Shown here piece by piece: positions 7,799 through 15,498 of a stretch of DNA of 26,943 nt; the stretch's first letter is position 1, and every line of letters begins with the position of its first letter. The stretch covers positions 18,652-45,594 of the forward strand of contig DCWQ01000027.1 of the NCBI GenBank assembly GCA_002328185.1, written 5' to 3'. The position numbers and the translations under genes are program-made. The notes under the pieces were generated by a model. The model saw only the letters and a list, made by a program, of their open reading frames with translations, was not told the origin of the DNA and searched no databases. Source of the stretch: Dehalococcoidia bacterium UBA2158. Lineage in GTDB: Bacteria > Chloroflexota > Dehalococcoidia > Lucifugimonadales > UBA3495.

Positions 7799-8692
7799 AT
7801 GAAACGAGCAATAGAGTTCTACAGCGAAGGATTCAAACTTTGCGGCGATGTCTATGTCCCCGATGACCTGGCCGCGGGTGAGACTCGCTCCGCTATTCTC
7901 CTGTGTCACGGCTACACCGGGGTCAAAGACCTGTACCTGCCCGACAACGCCTGGGTCTTGAACGAGGCCGGTTACGTGGTGATGACCTTCGACTACAAGG
8001 GCTGGGGCGAGAGCGAGGGCAAGAGCCCCCATCGCCTAGCCCCCTACAGCCGGGTGGCCGACGTTCAGGCCGCCATGACGTACCTGGGACTACAGCCTGA
8101 GGTCAATGAAGATAGCATTGGCATCTACGGCACCAGCTACGGCGGCGCCACCGTGTCTTGGGTTGGGGCCGTCGACCAGCGGGCCAAGTGTATCGTTAGT
8201 GTGGTCGGCATCGGGAATGGCGCCCGGTGGATGAGCCGGGTGCGGCGCATGGATGAATGGTTCGACCTGCTGGAACGCTCAAAAACCGACCGGGAACAGC
8301 GCGTCCAGACCGGGAAGTCGGATATGGTCGAACGCGCCGACATACTGCTCCCCGACCGGCAATCAGCCGAACTAGCCGCCGCCGCCCGCAAGAACAACCC
8401 AGCCGCGGTGGGGACCATTCCCGTGGAATATGTGGACGACACCATCGGCTTCAACCCGGAGTGGATCGTAGGCCACATATCCCCTAGGCCCATCCTGTTC
8501 ATCACCAGCAGCGATGACCGTCTGGTGCCGCCGGAAGAATCAGAAGAGCTTTTCGCCAATGCTGGAGAACCCAAGAAATTGGTTGTCCTGAAAGGCGTCG
8601 GCCACTACGAGGTCTATGCGGAGCCGGCCTTCTCCGATGTCATGAGAGAGACCCTCGCCTGGTACCAAGCCTACTTGCCTGCAAAGAGCTAG
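7799..8692 (+). CDS. Alpha/beta hydrolase (dienelactone-hydrolase/acylaminoacyl-peptidase type)
   Basis: 297 residues from ATG 7799, preceded by AGGAG about nine bases away. A GTG at 7781 overlaps the previous stop but lies before that ribosome site. The core includes the oxyanion strand LLCHGYTG (about 35-41), nucleophile Ser113 in GTSYGG, acid Asp239/240 in SSDDRLVPP and His269 in GVGHYEVY, so the triad looks intact. There is an insert of about 80 residues between the nucleophile and the acid, probably the cap. It is likely a cytoplasmic esterase or amidase. Co-transcribed with the FAD oxidoreductase, it may act on the same substrate or its product; that is inference. Confidence 0.9.
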   Translation: MKRAIEFYSEGFKLCGDVYVPDDLAAGETRSAILLCHGYTGVKDLYLPDNAWVLNEAGYVVMTFDYKGWGESEGKSPHRLAPYSRVADVQAAMTYLGLQPEVNEDSIGIYGTSYGGATVSWVGAVDQRAKCIVSVVGIGNGARWMSRVRRMDEWFDLLERSKTDREQRVQTGKSDMVERADILLPDRQSAELAAAARKNNPAAVGTIPVEYVDDTIGFNPEWIVGHISPRPILFITSSDDRLVPPEESEELFANAGEPKKLVVLKGVGHYEVYAEPAFSDVMRETLAWYQAYLPAKS

Positions 8693-8753
8693 CGGGTAAC
8701 TTCGGCCGACCGGACCAAAGTCAATTTCCTGGGCTGGGGTCTTCCGGCAGTAA

Positions 8754-8836
8754 TGTCATTCTGAGGAGCGCCGAAGGCCGACGAAAAATCTTCCAAGCAT
8801 TGCCCTGGCAGACCCTTCGCTTCGCTCAGGGTGACA
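8754..8836. repeat. 83-bp MITE-like palindromic intergenic element
   Basis: TGTCATTCTGAG at 8754-8765 and CTCAGGGTGACA at 8825-8836 are imperfect 12-base terminal inverted repeats (10 of 12 matching). They enclose a short Cys/Lys-codon-free spacer with CGAAGGCCGACGAA and CCCTTCGCTTCG. It has no coding capacity. Elements with this kind of end are common between genes in environmental bacterial genomes; whether it still moves cannot be seen. It adjoins a gene remnant. Confidence 0.6.
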
Positions 8837-8872
8837 GTTGGGTGATTTCAGAGATGGGGGCTTCCCCACCTG

Positions 8873-9064
8873 CTACAAATACTGGTTGATCCCTTTGCAA
8901 AGGCTGTAGCGTATCTCTAGTGTCGGAGCTAGAATGCCAAGCCAGCGGGCCTCATCCACCGCGTGTCCCAACGTCTCGTCGATCTCCAACCGCCGGCCCT
9001 CGTCAAATGGCCGGCTATTATGGAGCCGAGGGAACCCGCTCCCAGAACAACATTCTTCAAAGTC
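8873..9064 (-). pseudogene. Remnant of a ketopantoate reductase-like (ApbA/PanE) C-terminus
   Basis: On the minus strand a frame is open from after a TAG at 9065-9067 to the TAG at 8873-8875. It encodes about 63 residues containing FDEGRRLEIDETLGHAVDEA followed by LGILAPTLEIRYSL. This resembles the C-terminal helices of 2-dehydropantoate 2-reductase family proteins (the GRxxEID-xxxGxVVxxAxxxGVPTPxxxxxYxL pattern). There is no start codon context, no nucleotide-binding domain and no ribosome site, so the rest of the gene is gone. The gap between 8693 and 9086 otherwise holds only the 83-bp palindromic element. The family assignment rests on a short pattern. Confidence 0.45.
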
Positions 9065-9086
9065 CTACTGCAGATGAATTGTGAGT

Positions 9087-9806
9087 CTACGGACACGCCA
9101 CCTGGTCCATCAATTCCTCGATGGCCCGATTGATGTCGTCCGGCCGTTCGGCCATGGGGAAATGGCCGGCATTCTCCAGCTTGATGTACTTGGAGTCGGG
9201 CACTGCCTGGTGAATCTCCAGCTCATATTCCGCCGGTTTGCCGGGATCGTCGACGCCCCGCACCAACGTCAGAGGCACTTTGAGTTCTCCGATACGGTCG
9301 CGAACGTCGAACTTGTCGATGGTCACCAGGTCGTTGTACTGAGAAATCGGCCCGACAACCCTGTGCCGCTCGATGAGCTTCTCCCTAAGTTCCGGCTCCA
9401 CGAACATCATGGTGTGGCGCATGGCGTCCAGCCACTCCTCATGCATCTTCTCGTCCCTGGCGGCGTTCAGGCGGAACTCCAGGCTGCCCGGAGCGCGCTC
9501 TTTGGGCCGCATGGCGATAGTCATCAAGAGCAGGCCGTCCACCTCGCTGGGGTTGTCCAGTGCGTACTGCAGCGCCACACAGGCCCCCAGGGTGAACCCG
9601 GCAAGTATCAAACCTGACTTGTGGCCCTGCTTGTGAAGCCAGTCCCTCAGCCACTCGGTATATTCGACAACGGTGGCCATGGAATTGCCATGCGGGTGGC
9701 CGGGCAAGTCGGGGGCCAAGGCGTCGGGGAAGTGTTTCATCTGATATTGGAAACCGGCGGAGCAGCTACCGGCGCCGGGCCCGTGTATGAATACTATCTG
9801 AGACAT
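9087..9806 (-). CDS. Alpha/beta hydrolase-fold protein with Thr at the nucleophile position
   Basis: 239 residues. The fold is clear: VFIHGPGAGS at the oxyanion strand, the nucleophile elbow at about 68-76 reading AGFTLGA, acid Asp186/187 in RGVDDPGK, and His215 in ENAGHFPMAERP. The elbow has Thr72 where the family normally has Ser (GxSxG). The codon is ACC, one base from TCC. His and Asp are kept, so the protein may be a slow or altered hydrolase or a non-catalytic relative. ATG 9806 follows AAGGA at seven bases. It lies 51 bp after the amidohydrolase on the same strand and is probably co-transcribed with it. Confidence 0.88.
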   Translation of the reverse strand: MSQIVFIHGPGAGSCSAGFQYQMKHFPDALAPDLPGHPHGNSMATVVEYTEWLRDWLHKQGHKSGLILAGFTLGACVALQYALDNPSEVDGLLLMTIAMRPKERAPGSLEFRLNAARDEKMHEEWLDAMRHTMMFVEPELREKLIERHRVVGPISQYNDLVTIDKFDVRDRIGELKVPLTLVRGVDDPGKPAEYELEIHQAVPDSKYIKLENAGHFPMAERPDDINRAIEELMDQVACP

Positions 9807-9857
9807 GGTAGGTTCCTTTGGTGTGCTTCTTGGTAATTTACTGAGTTGGTTTGCGGA

Positions 9858-11237
9858 TCAAACTATCGGCCAACGGGGTGGGAACGACAGGCCGGCTCTT
9901 CCCAGCATGTCCTCTCCGATGCCCTGCACTTTCTGGGCCAGTGCCCACTCGTCAACGAACAGGGGTTTGTGGTCTTCAACCACGATCTGGCCGTCCACCA
10001 CTACCATGTGGACACTTCGGCCGTCTGCGTTGTAGACCAGATTGTTCACTGGGTTGAAAAGCGTCTGCCACTCAGCCCGGCGTGTGTCGAACAGAACGAG
10101 GTCGGCCTTCTTGCCGGCTTCCAAAGACCCGATATCGTCGGCCAGACCCAGGGCCTCGGCGCCCATGATGGTCGCCATCTCCAGGGCCGTCTCGGCGGGG
10201 ATGGCCTTCGAGTCCTGCCGCGCATCCTTGTAGAGGACGGCAATTAAGTACATGGCTCGGTTCGTCTCCAATAGATTAGAGTTGTTGCCGGCGTCGGTGG
10301 CCAGGCCGACAGCCATGCCGGCGTCCAGCATCTCGGGCAGTAGCCCGGTCTGGGTCATGCCGGCCCCGCCCTTGACCGCCGCCGTGGGGACAACCACAGC
10401 CCGGGTTTCCGTGCGAGCCAGCGTCTCTACCTCGCTCTCATCCTGACCTAGCATGTGGGCCAGAGTCACGTTATTCCCCAACACGCCCAGTTTCTCGAGG
10501 TGTTGGGTCGGCCGCAGACCAGTTTCTTTGACGCTGGCCTCGATGTAATTCTCGCCGTTGTTGTAGTGCAGTGTCATTCCGGTGCCGTAATGGTCGGCCA
10601 GGCGTTTACATTCCAGGAGCAGTTCATCGGAGCACATACTGGGCGCGAAAGGCATCGCCCAAGCGCTAATCCGGCCATCAGCCTGCCCGTCGAAATGTTT
10701 GATCGTGGTCTCGACGATTTCGATCGCTTCGGCAGTGGAGTAAGTCGGTAGGCCCAGAGGATTGGGCTTGTCGGTAACGTGAGTGCCGGTGATGATGCGG
10801 CAACCGGTCTGCTTGTAGGCATCCAGGCACCTATCGAGGTACTTGGTGCTGCCGGGGTCCATGAAAGTGGTGGTGCCGTACTTCAGCAGCTCGGTGATGG
10901 CCAATAAGCTGGTATTGTATTCCTCTTCTTCGGTCATGATCGCTTGCAGTTTGAACACGTTGGGCAGGTAGGCCGAGCCGAGGTCGTCGGGAAATATCCC
11001 CCTGGTGGCGTGGGCGTAACTGATGTGCATGTGTCCGTTGCAGAATCCAGGAGTGATCACCATGTCGGTGGCGTCGATCACCCGGTCCGCCTGGACCTGC
11101 GCTAACTCCGCGGCCTTGCCGACCTGGAGGATACGCTGGCCCTGGATGACCAACGAACCGTCGGCGATAATGCGTCGCGTCGGGTCCATGGTGATGATAA
11201 AACGGGCGCCCTCGAACTTAACTGTGGCGTCTGGCAT
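9858..11237 (-). CDS. Amidohydrolase family protein (chlorohydrolase/deaminase type)
   Basis: 459 residues. Metal-binding signatures are in order: HxH at His69/His71 in PGFCNGHMH, His224 in TLHYNN, His261 in LAHML, and Asp315 in LATDAGNNSN. This is the mononuclear subtype that includes TrzN/AtzA chlorohydrolases, SAH/MTA deaminases and guanine deaminase-like enzymes. They remove an amino or halide group from N-heterocycles. The C-terminal part (GLADDIGSLEAGKKADLVLFD) is the small beta domain typical of the family. The exact substrate cannot be assigned. ATG 11237 has AGGAA nine bases upstream. A TATAAT box lies on this strand at 11321-11316. The alpha/beta hydrolase follows after 51 bp. Confidence 0.92.
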   Translation of the reverse strand: MPDATVKFEGARFIITMDPTRRIIADGSLVIQGQRILQVGKAAELAQVQADRVIDATDMVITPGFCNGHMHISYAHATRGIFPDDLGSAYLPNVFKLQAIMTEEEEYNTSLLAITELLKYGTTTFMDPGSTKYLDRCLDAYKQTGCRIITGTHVTDKPNPLGLPTYSTAEAIEIVETTIKHFDGQADGRISAWAMPFAPSMCSDELLLECKRLADHYGTGMTLHYNNGENYIEASVKETGLRPTQHLEKLGVLGNNVTLAHMLGQDESEVETLARTETRAVVVPTAAVKGGAGMTQTGLLPEMLDAGMAVGLATDAGNNSNLLETNRAMYLIAVLYKDARQDSKAIPAETALEMATIMGAEALGLADDIGSLEAGKKADLVLFDTRRAEWQTLFNPVNNLVYNADGRSVHMVVVDGQIVVEDHKPLFVDEWALAQKVQGIGEDMLGRAGLSFPPRWPIV

Positions 11238-11315
11238 TACTTATTCCTGCAAATGATGTCATTAGTCCGCGCCGGGCCACCCGTTGCTGGCTTATTACTG
11301 ATAGTTGACGGCTAG

Positions 11316-11321
11316 ATTATA
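11316..11321 (-). promoter_or_regulatory. Perfect -10 box, candidate promoter of the amidohydrolase
   Basis: TATAAT on the minus strand, about 80 bases upstream of the ATG at 11237. No good -35 hexamer is seen at 16-18 bases, so the call rests on the -10 alone. It lies close to the divergent amidase promoter. Confidence 0.35.
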
Positions 11322-11344
11322 CCCTGCTGGATCTGGCCCGCTTG

Positions 11345-11373
11345 TTGACCGGCCAACACCGCCCACCTATCAT
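11345..11373 (+). promoter_or_regulatory. Sigma70-type promoter of the amidase
   Basis: TTGACC (11345-11350), a 17-base spacer and TATCAT (11368-11373). Transcription would start near 11380, giving a leader of only about 16 bases before ATG 11396, or 25 before the in-frame ATG at 11405. Confidence 0.55.
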
Positions 11374-11395
11374 GCGGTAAATCTTCCGCCTGGCT

Positions 11396-12805
11396 ATGTG
11401 TTTCATGAATAGATTTGAGCTACCCTTTCTTAGCGCATTTGAACTTTCCAAACTGATGGCCGCCAAAGAAATCTCTCCTGTTGAGGCCACGGAGGCCTAC
11501 CTGGAGCGCATCGAGTCCCTAGACGGCAAACTCCGCGCATTCGTGACTGTGACCGCCGATGCGGCCCTGGAAGCCGCCAACAAGGCGGAACAAGAGATCG
11601 CCCGAGGCAATCACCGCGGCCCGATGCATGGCGTTCCTGTCGCCGTTAAAGACCAGATCTACACCCAGGGCATCCTCACCACCGGCGGGTCTCCGGTCTT
11701 CAACGATCACATTCCCACGATTGATGCGACCGTCATCGAAAACCTGAGAGCGGCCGGGGCGGTGCTACTTGGAAAGCTCAACATGACCGAGTTCGCAACT
11801 TCGGGCCTGTCCCACCAGTTCGATCCGCCCCGCAACCCCTGGGACTTGGAACGGTCCACCGGCGGTTCCAGTAGCGGCTCGGGCGCCGCCACGGCAGCCT
11901 TTCTCTGCGCCGCCTCCCTGGGAGAAGACACCGGCGGTTCGGTGCGCTTCCCAGCGTCCTGGTGTGGCCTCGTCGGCATCCGCCCCACTTGGGGGAGGGT
12001 CAGCCGCTACGGTGTGATGCCCGGCGTCCGTTCCATGGACACCATCGGACCCCTTGGCCGCACGGTGGAAGATTGCGCCATAACCTTGGCGGCCATAGCG
12101 GGACACGACCCCAAAGACAAGGTGAGTAGCCATGAGCCTGTCCCTGACTACCAGGCCGCTCTTACTGGTGGTATCAAAGGTCTTAGAGTGGGAATCCTCA
12201 AAGAGCTGGTCTATACAGACCTCGTGGAAGAAGAGGTTCGGCAATCGGTGCTGGCGGCGGCCGCCACCATGAAAGAGATGGGCGCTCAGGTGGAGGAAAT
12301 TTCCATACCCTTGGCCGCCAACGCCGGAGCCATCAACGGCGCAATTAGGGTCGAAGCCCCGACCACCTACCGGGACTTGCTGCACGACCGACCCAGGGAC
12401 ATCGCCCACGACAACCGGATCGGCTATTTGGTGGGGACCATCATGCCAGCCTCCTACTTCTACAAGGGCCTGCGCCTCCGGTCCTTGCTGCGCTATCAAG
12501 TCCTGGCGGCCTTTGATAGCGTCGATGTGATGTTGTCCCCGACCACCGGAGTTGCGGCCCAACTGCTGGGGCTGGACCCGGTCATAGACAGCAAAGCAGC
12601 CAGCAGCCGGATTCCCTGGTTGCTGGCCACAACGTTTAGCCTGGCCAACGTGCCGGCGTTGAGCGTGCCCTGCGGTTTTACGGCGACCGGACTGCCCATC
12701 GGCCTCCAGATCGCGGGCCGGCCCTTCGACGAGAGCACCGTTCTGCGCGCCGGTCACTCCTACGAACAGGGGACAGAGTGGCATTCCCGCAAGCCTGAAA
12801 TTTAA
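11396..12805 (+). CDS. Amidase (amidase signature family, GatA-like)
   Basis: 469 residues. The Ser-cisSer-Lys triad is visible: Lys85 in VAVKDQ, the Ser cluster at 158-160 in TGGSSSGSG, and nucleophile Ser182 in EDTGGSVRFPA. The following CGLVGIRPTWGRVSRYGV completes the amidase signature. It hydrolyses carboxamides to acids and ammonia. It could be a free amidase or the GatA subunit of tRNA amidotransferase. No gatB or gatC lies next to it, and the neighbours are catabolic, so a free amidase is more likely. The start may be ATG 11396 or ATG 11405; neither has a strong ribosome site and the leader is very short. A multi-pass membrane protein follows on the same strand. Confidence 0.92.
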   Translation: MCFMNRFELPFLSAFELSKLMAAKEISPVEATEAYLERIESLDGKLRAFVTVTADAALEAANKAEQEIARGNHRGPMHGVPVAVKDQIYTQGILTTGGSPVFNDHIPTIDATVIENLRAAGAVLLGKLNMTEFATSGLSHQFDPPRNPWDLERSTGGSSSGSGAATAAFLCAASLGEDTGGSVRFPASWCGLVGIRPTWGRVSRYGVMPGVRSMDTIGPLGRTVEDCAITLAAIAGHDPKDKVSSHEPVPDYQAALTGGIKGLRVGILKELVYTDLVEEEVRQSVLAAAATMKEMGAQVEEISIPLAANAGAINGAIRVEAPTTYRDLLHDRPRDIAHDNRIGYLVGTIMPASYFYKGLRLRSLLRYQVLAAFDSVDVMLSPTTGVAAQLLGLDPVIDSKAASSRIPWLLATTFSLANVPALSVPCGFTATGLPIGLQIAGRPFDESTVLRAGHSYEQGTEWHSRKPEI

Positions 12806-12873
12806 CCCGTTCGACAAAATCCGCTTCCACCACGGATTGCCCTTTCAGGGACATTATGAGAGATTGAACGGGT
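12805..12873 (+). promoter_or_regulatory. Nested inverted repeats covering the start of the membrane-protein gene
   Basis: ACCCGTTC (12805-12812) pairs perfectly with GAACGGGT (12866-12873), which includes the first two bases of the GTG start at 12872. Inside lie two smaller hairpins: AATCCG/CGGATT (12818-12838, 9-base loop) and CCCT/AGGG (12840-12850). As RNA this would be a three-way junction able to hide the start codon. Pairing is read from the sequence; regulation is inferred. Confidence 0.4.
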
Positions 12874-13843
12874 GATTAAATATCTCGACGTAAAATCATC
12901 GTTGGAGAGCCTGGTGCTCATCCGAGACGACAGGTTGCCCGTGCGGCGGATTCCCTTACGGGAGAAACCTCTCCAGCGATACTTCCTGCCATACCGCGCA
13001 CTACTCGGCCTCCTCTTGATCTGCATCGCCTGGCCGCTGTCTTGGGCCCAGAGCGACGTCGGCCTCCAGTACACCTTCTTCCCGCTATGGCTTGGGTTCA
13101 TCCTGGCCATCGACGGCCTGGCTCTGCGGCGCACCGGCACCTCCCTGATAGTCCGAAGCCCCAAGATAATGGCGGTGATGTTCATATCTGCCATTCCCTA
13201 CTGGTGGGCGTTCGAAGGGATCAACTCCATAACCCAAAACTGGGTCTACATCGGAACGCAAGAGAACACCGACGTATTCGATTACTTGGAATCGTCACTG
13301 GCTTTCTCAGTGGTTATTCCCGCGGTTTTCGAAGTTTCTGAGCTTATCGGCTCCCTGGGGTTCATCAAGTGGTTCGCCCGTCTGCGGCCCCTGGTCTTGG
13401 AACGCCGACAGGTCATGGTGGTGGCCGTTCTCGGTGTTCTGTCTTTGGTGGCTCTGCTTCTGTGGCCGGGCTACTTATTCCCGCTGACGTGGTTGAGCCT
13501 GTTCTTCATCTTTGATCCCATCAACTGCCTCATGGGCCGGCCAAGTATTGTTGGCCAGGTTAGGAACGGCGATTGGCGTTTGGTCATCACCTTTGCCCTT
13601 GGTGCGCTGGTCTGCGGGTTCTTCTGGGAGATGTGGAACAACGAGGCAAAGGCCAGTTGGGAATATAACGTCGGCATCTTCGACTTCGCCCGTATCTTCG
13701 AGATGCCGCTTCTGGGGTACGGCGGCTACCTGCCCTTCGGACTGGAGACCTACGCAGTGTTCCACTTCATCGCCGGCCTGCTGGGCTGGTCCTCCGACGC
13801 ACATGTCCCGTTAAGTGGCGACTCCGAGGCATCATCCGACTAA
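12872..13843 (+). CDS. Polytopic membrane protein of unknown function
   Basis: 323 residues, with about eight hydrophobic helices at roughly 39-60, 67-84, 99-118, 142-163, 180-199, 203-221, 237-255 and 290-306. A basic stretch before the first helix and between helices suggests the N-terminus is cytoplasmic. Motif-like conserved-looking stretches are WWAFEGINSITQNW at about 111-124, FFWEMWNNEAK around 250-260 and FEMPLLGYGGYLPFGLE at about 276-292. I do not recognise the family and assign no function. Start GTG 12872 has only a weak GAGAG upstream and is partly buried in an inverted repeat. It follows the amidase by 66 bp and may share its transcript. Confidence 0.82.
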   Translation: MIKYLDVKSSLESLVLIRDDRLPVRRIPLREKPLQRYFLPYRALLGLLLICIAWPLSWAQSDVGLQYTFFPLWLGFILAIDGLALRRTGTSLIVRSPKIMAVMFISAIPYWWAFEGINSITQNWVYIGTQENTDVFDYLESSLAFSVVIPAVFEVSELIGSLGFIKWFARLRPLVLERRQVMVVAVLGVLSLVALLLWPGYLFPLTWLSLFFIFDPINCLMGRPSIVGQVRNGDWRLVITFALGALVCGFFWEMWNNEAKASWEYNVGIFDFARIFEMPLLGYGGYLPFGLETYAVFHFIAGLLGWSSDAHVPLSGDSEASSD

Positions 13844-13863
13844 CATATCTTGCTTTGGGTTTC

Positions 13864-13893
13864 TTGTCCCGCGCGCCTATGTCGGTGTATCCT
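13864..13893 (+). promoter_or_regulatory. Candidate promoter of the second LLM monooxygenase
   Basis: TTGTCC (13864-13869), an 18-base spacer and TATCCT (13888-13893). The matches are moderate. It would give a leader of about 65 bases before ATG 13966. Confidence 0.3.
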
Positions 13894-13965
13894 TGCTCCA
13901 ATGACTTGGGCCCCTGCCGCCCGGTCTAACCCGCGATTCATCACGTTAACTAAGGAGATCCACAG

Positions 13966-15048
13966 ATGAAGTTTGGAATCTTCACCATCGTTCCCTGGCA
14001 CGAGAGCAAAGGACAGCAACAATCTCTCGACGAAAGCCTGGAGCAGATCGAGCTGGCCGACCAACTGGGCTTGGACGAAGTCTGGCTGGGTGAGCACCGC
14101 TTCTCCCGCCACGGCCTGCTGTCGGGCATCTGGTCATACGCCGGGCTGGTCGCCGGCCGGACGAAGAACATCCGTATCGGCACCGCCGTGGTGGTGCTGC
14201 CCTTGCACAATCCCATACTGGTGGCGGAAGAAGCCGCTATGATTGACGTCATCAGCGGTGGCCGCCTCAATCTGGGCATCGGCTCCGGCTACCAGCGCCA
14301 GGAGTTCGATGGTCTCGGCGTCGATATCAACACCAGCCGCGAGCGGTTCTACGAGGCCGTTGATGTCATCAAGAAGGCCTGGACCGAGGAGAAACTGACC
14401 TACCACGGCAAGTTCACCGATGTGAAAGACCTGTGGGTCTTGCCCAAGCCGCTACAGCAGCCCCATCCGCCGCTGTTCCAGGCTGTGAGCACCTCACCGG
14501 CCAGCATCGACTTCGCAGCCAAGAACCAGATCCAGGTCATCGCCGGCGGCCCCACCGACATTCTGGGTCAGGCCCCTCAGGTGGTCCAAGCATGGCGGGA
14601 CAAGATGGACGAGTATGGCCATCCCCACGCGCACCTGGACCCGCCCATGTCCAAGGGCATCTACGTTGCGCCGAGCCAAGAAGAAGCCGAGGCCGACGCC
14701 GCTGAACTACAGATGTTCTCGTCGCGCATCCTGAATTCCCAGGGGACCAACGGATCCATTGGGATGCCCACCGACAAGGACGGCAACGTTCCTCCGGGCT
14801 ACGAGCATTGGGCCAACCGCCAGACCGACCGTGACCGCCGCGACGACCCTGGCCACGCCGGATTGCCGCCGCTGGTGGGAACACCCGAGGTGGTGATCGA
14901 GCGCCTGAAAGCGACCCAAGCAGCCGGAATCAACCACGTGTTCGGCAACTTCGGGTTCCCCGGACTGCCCCACGAAAAGGTCCTGCGGTCCATAGAGATG
15001 TTCGCCAAAGAGGTCATGCCCGAGTTCCAAGGAGCTCCGGTGGCTTAA
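13966..15048 (+). CDS. Luciferase-like (LLM class) flavin-dependent oxidoreductase, alkanal monooxygenase type
   Basis: 360 residues. The LLM barrel shows MKFGIFTIVP at the N-terminus, ADQLGLDEVWLGEHRFS at 51-67, the AVVVLPLHNPILVAEEAAMI stretch, ISGGRLNLGIGSGYQRQEF and a C-terminal VGTPEVVIERLKATQAAGINHVFGNF. It is the longer bacterial-luciferase/limonene-monooxygenase branch and is not a close copy of the 318-residue LLM protein on the other strand. It probably uses reduced FMN for monooxygenation; the substrate is unknown. ATG 13966 has AAGGAG eight bases upstream, an excellent site. A strong terminator follows 30 bp after the stop, so it ends its transcription unit. Confidence 0.93.
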   Translation: MKFGIFTIVPWHESKGQQQSLDESLEQIELADQLGLDEVWLGEHRFSRHGLLSGIWSYAGLVAGRTKNIRIGTAVVVLPLHNPILVAEEAAMIDVISGGRLNLGIGSGYQRQEFDGLGVDINTSRERFYEAVDVIKKAWTEEKLTYHGKFTDVKDLWVLPKPLQQPHPPLFQAVSTSPASIDFAAKNQIQVIAGGPTDILGQAPQVVQAWRDKMDEYGHPHAHLDPPMSKGIYVAPSQEEAEADAAELQMFSSRILNSQGTNGSIGMPTDKDGNVPPGYEHWANRQTDRDRRDDPGHAGLPPLVGTPEVVIERLKATQAAGINHVFGNFGFPGLPHEKVLRSIEMFAKEVMPEFQGAPVA

Positions 15049-15079
15049 CTGGCAAAAACCAAGTAGGTTTCGGAAACGA

Positions 15080-15116
15080 AAGAGGGCGCGGCCAATTTGG
15101 CTGCGCCCTCTTTTTT
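15080..15116 (+). terminator. Rho-independent terminator after the LLM monooxygenase
   Basis: AAGAGGGCGC and its complement GCGCCCTCTT form the stem, extended by GGCC/GGC pairs around an AATT loop (15080-15112). The right arm runs into TTTTTT (15111-15116). This is a textbook intrinsic terminator. Confidence 0.9.
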
Positions 15117-15143
15117 GTTGATTCTCAAGTGGTCGGCTCCCAC

Positions 15144-15439
15144 CGTCATTCCGGTGAAAGCCGGAATTCCCGCAAACCACATCTGACGATTGATAATTGA
15201 TTTGCTTGGGGACGTTGCCCTCACCGAAACCCTATCCTCCTTCCGCGGAAGGATGGGAGACGGTTTTTCTTCGTCATCCCGACGGAGTCCGGGATCCACG
15301 TAAACCGTGTGCCAGAATAAACGGGATATTCGGAGATTTGACCCTGACGAGCCCCATGGATTTCGGCTTTCGCGTGAATGACGAGATCAACAACCATGCT
15401 TTACCTCGGCGTCCGTCCTTCGACAGGTTCAGGATGAGC
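15144..15439. repeat. Patch of degenerate short palindromic repeats
   Basis: Several repeat types lie side by side in non-coding DNA. CGTCATTCCGG...CCGGAAT occupies 15144-15167. A perfect 14-base palindrome, CCTTCCGCGGAAGG, is at 15239-15252. CGTCATCCCG...CGGGATCC is at 15272-15296. A related copy on the other strand is at 15357-15385. The 23-base motif beginning CCTTCGACAGG is at 15417-15439 and recurs near 20119 and 20192. No coding sequence is seen between 15049 and 15498. Confidence 0.6.
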
Positions 15440-15498
15440 AGATGTGATGGCGCACTCGTCTTTGGGTTCCGCTCAAATAAACTCGGTTGCACCGGCGG

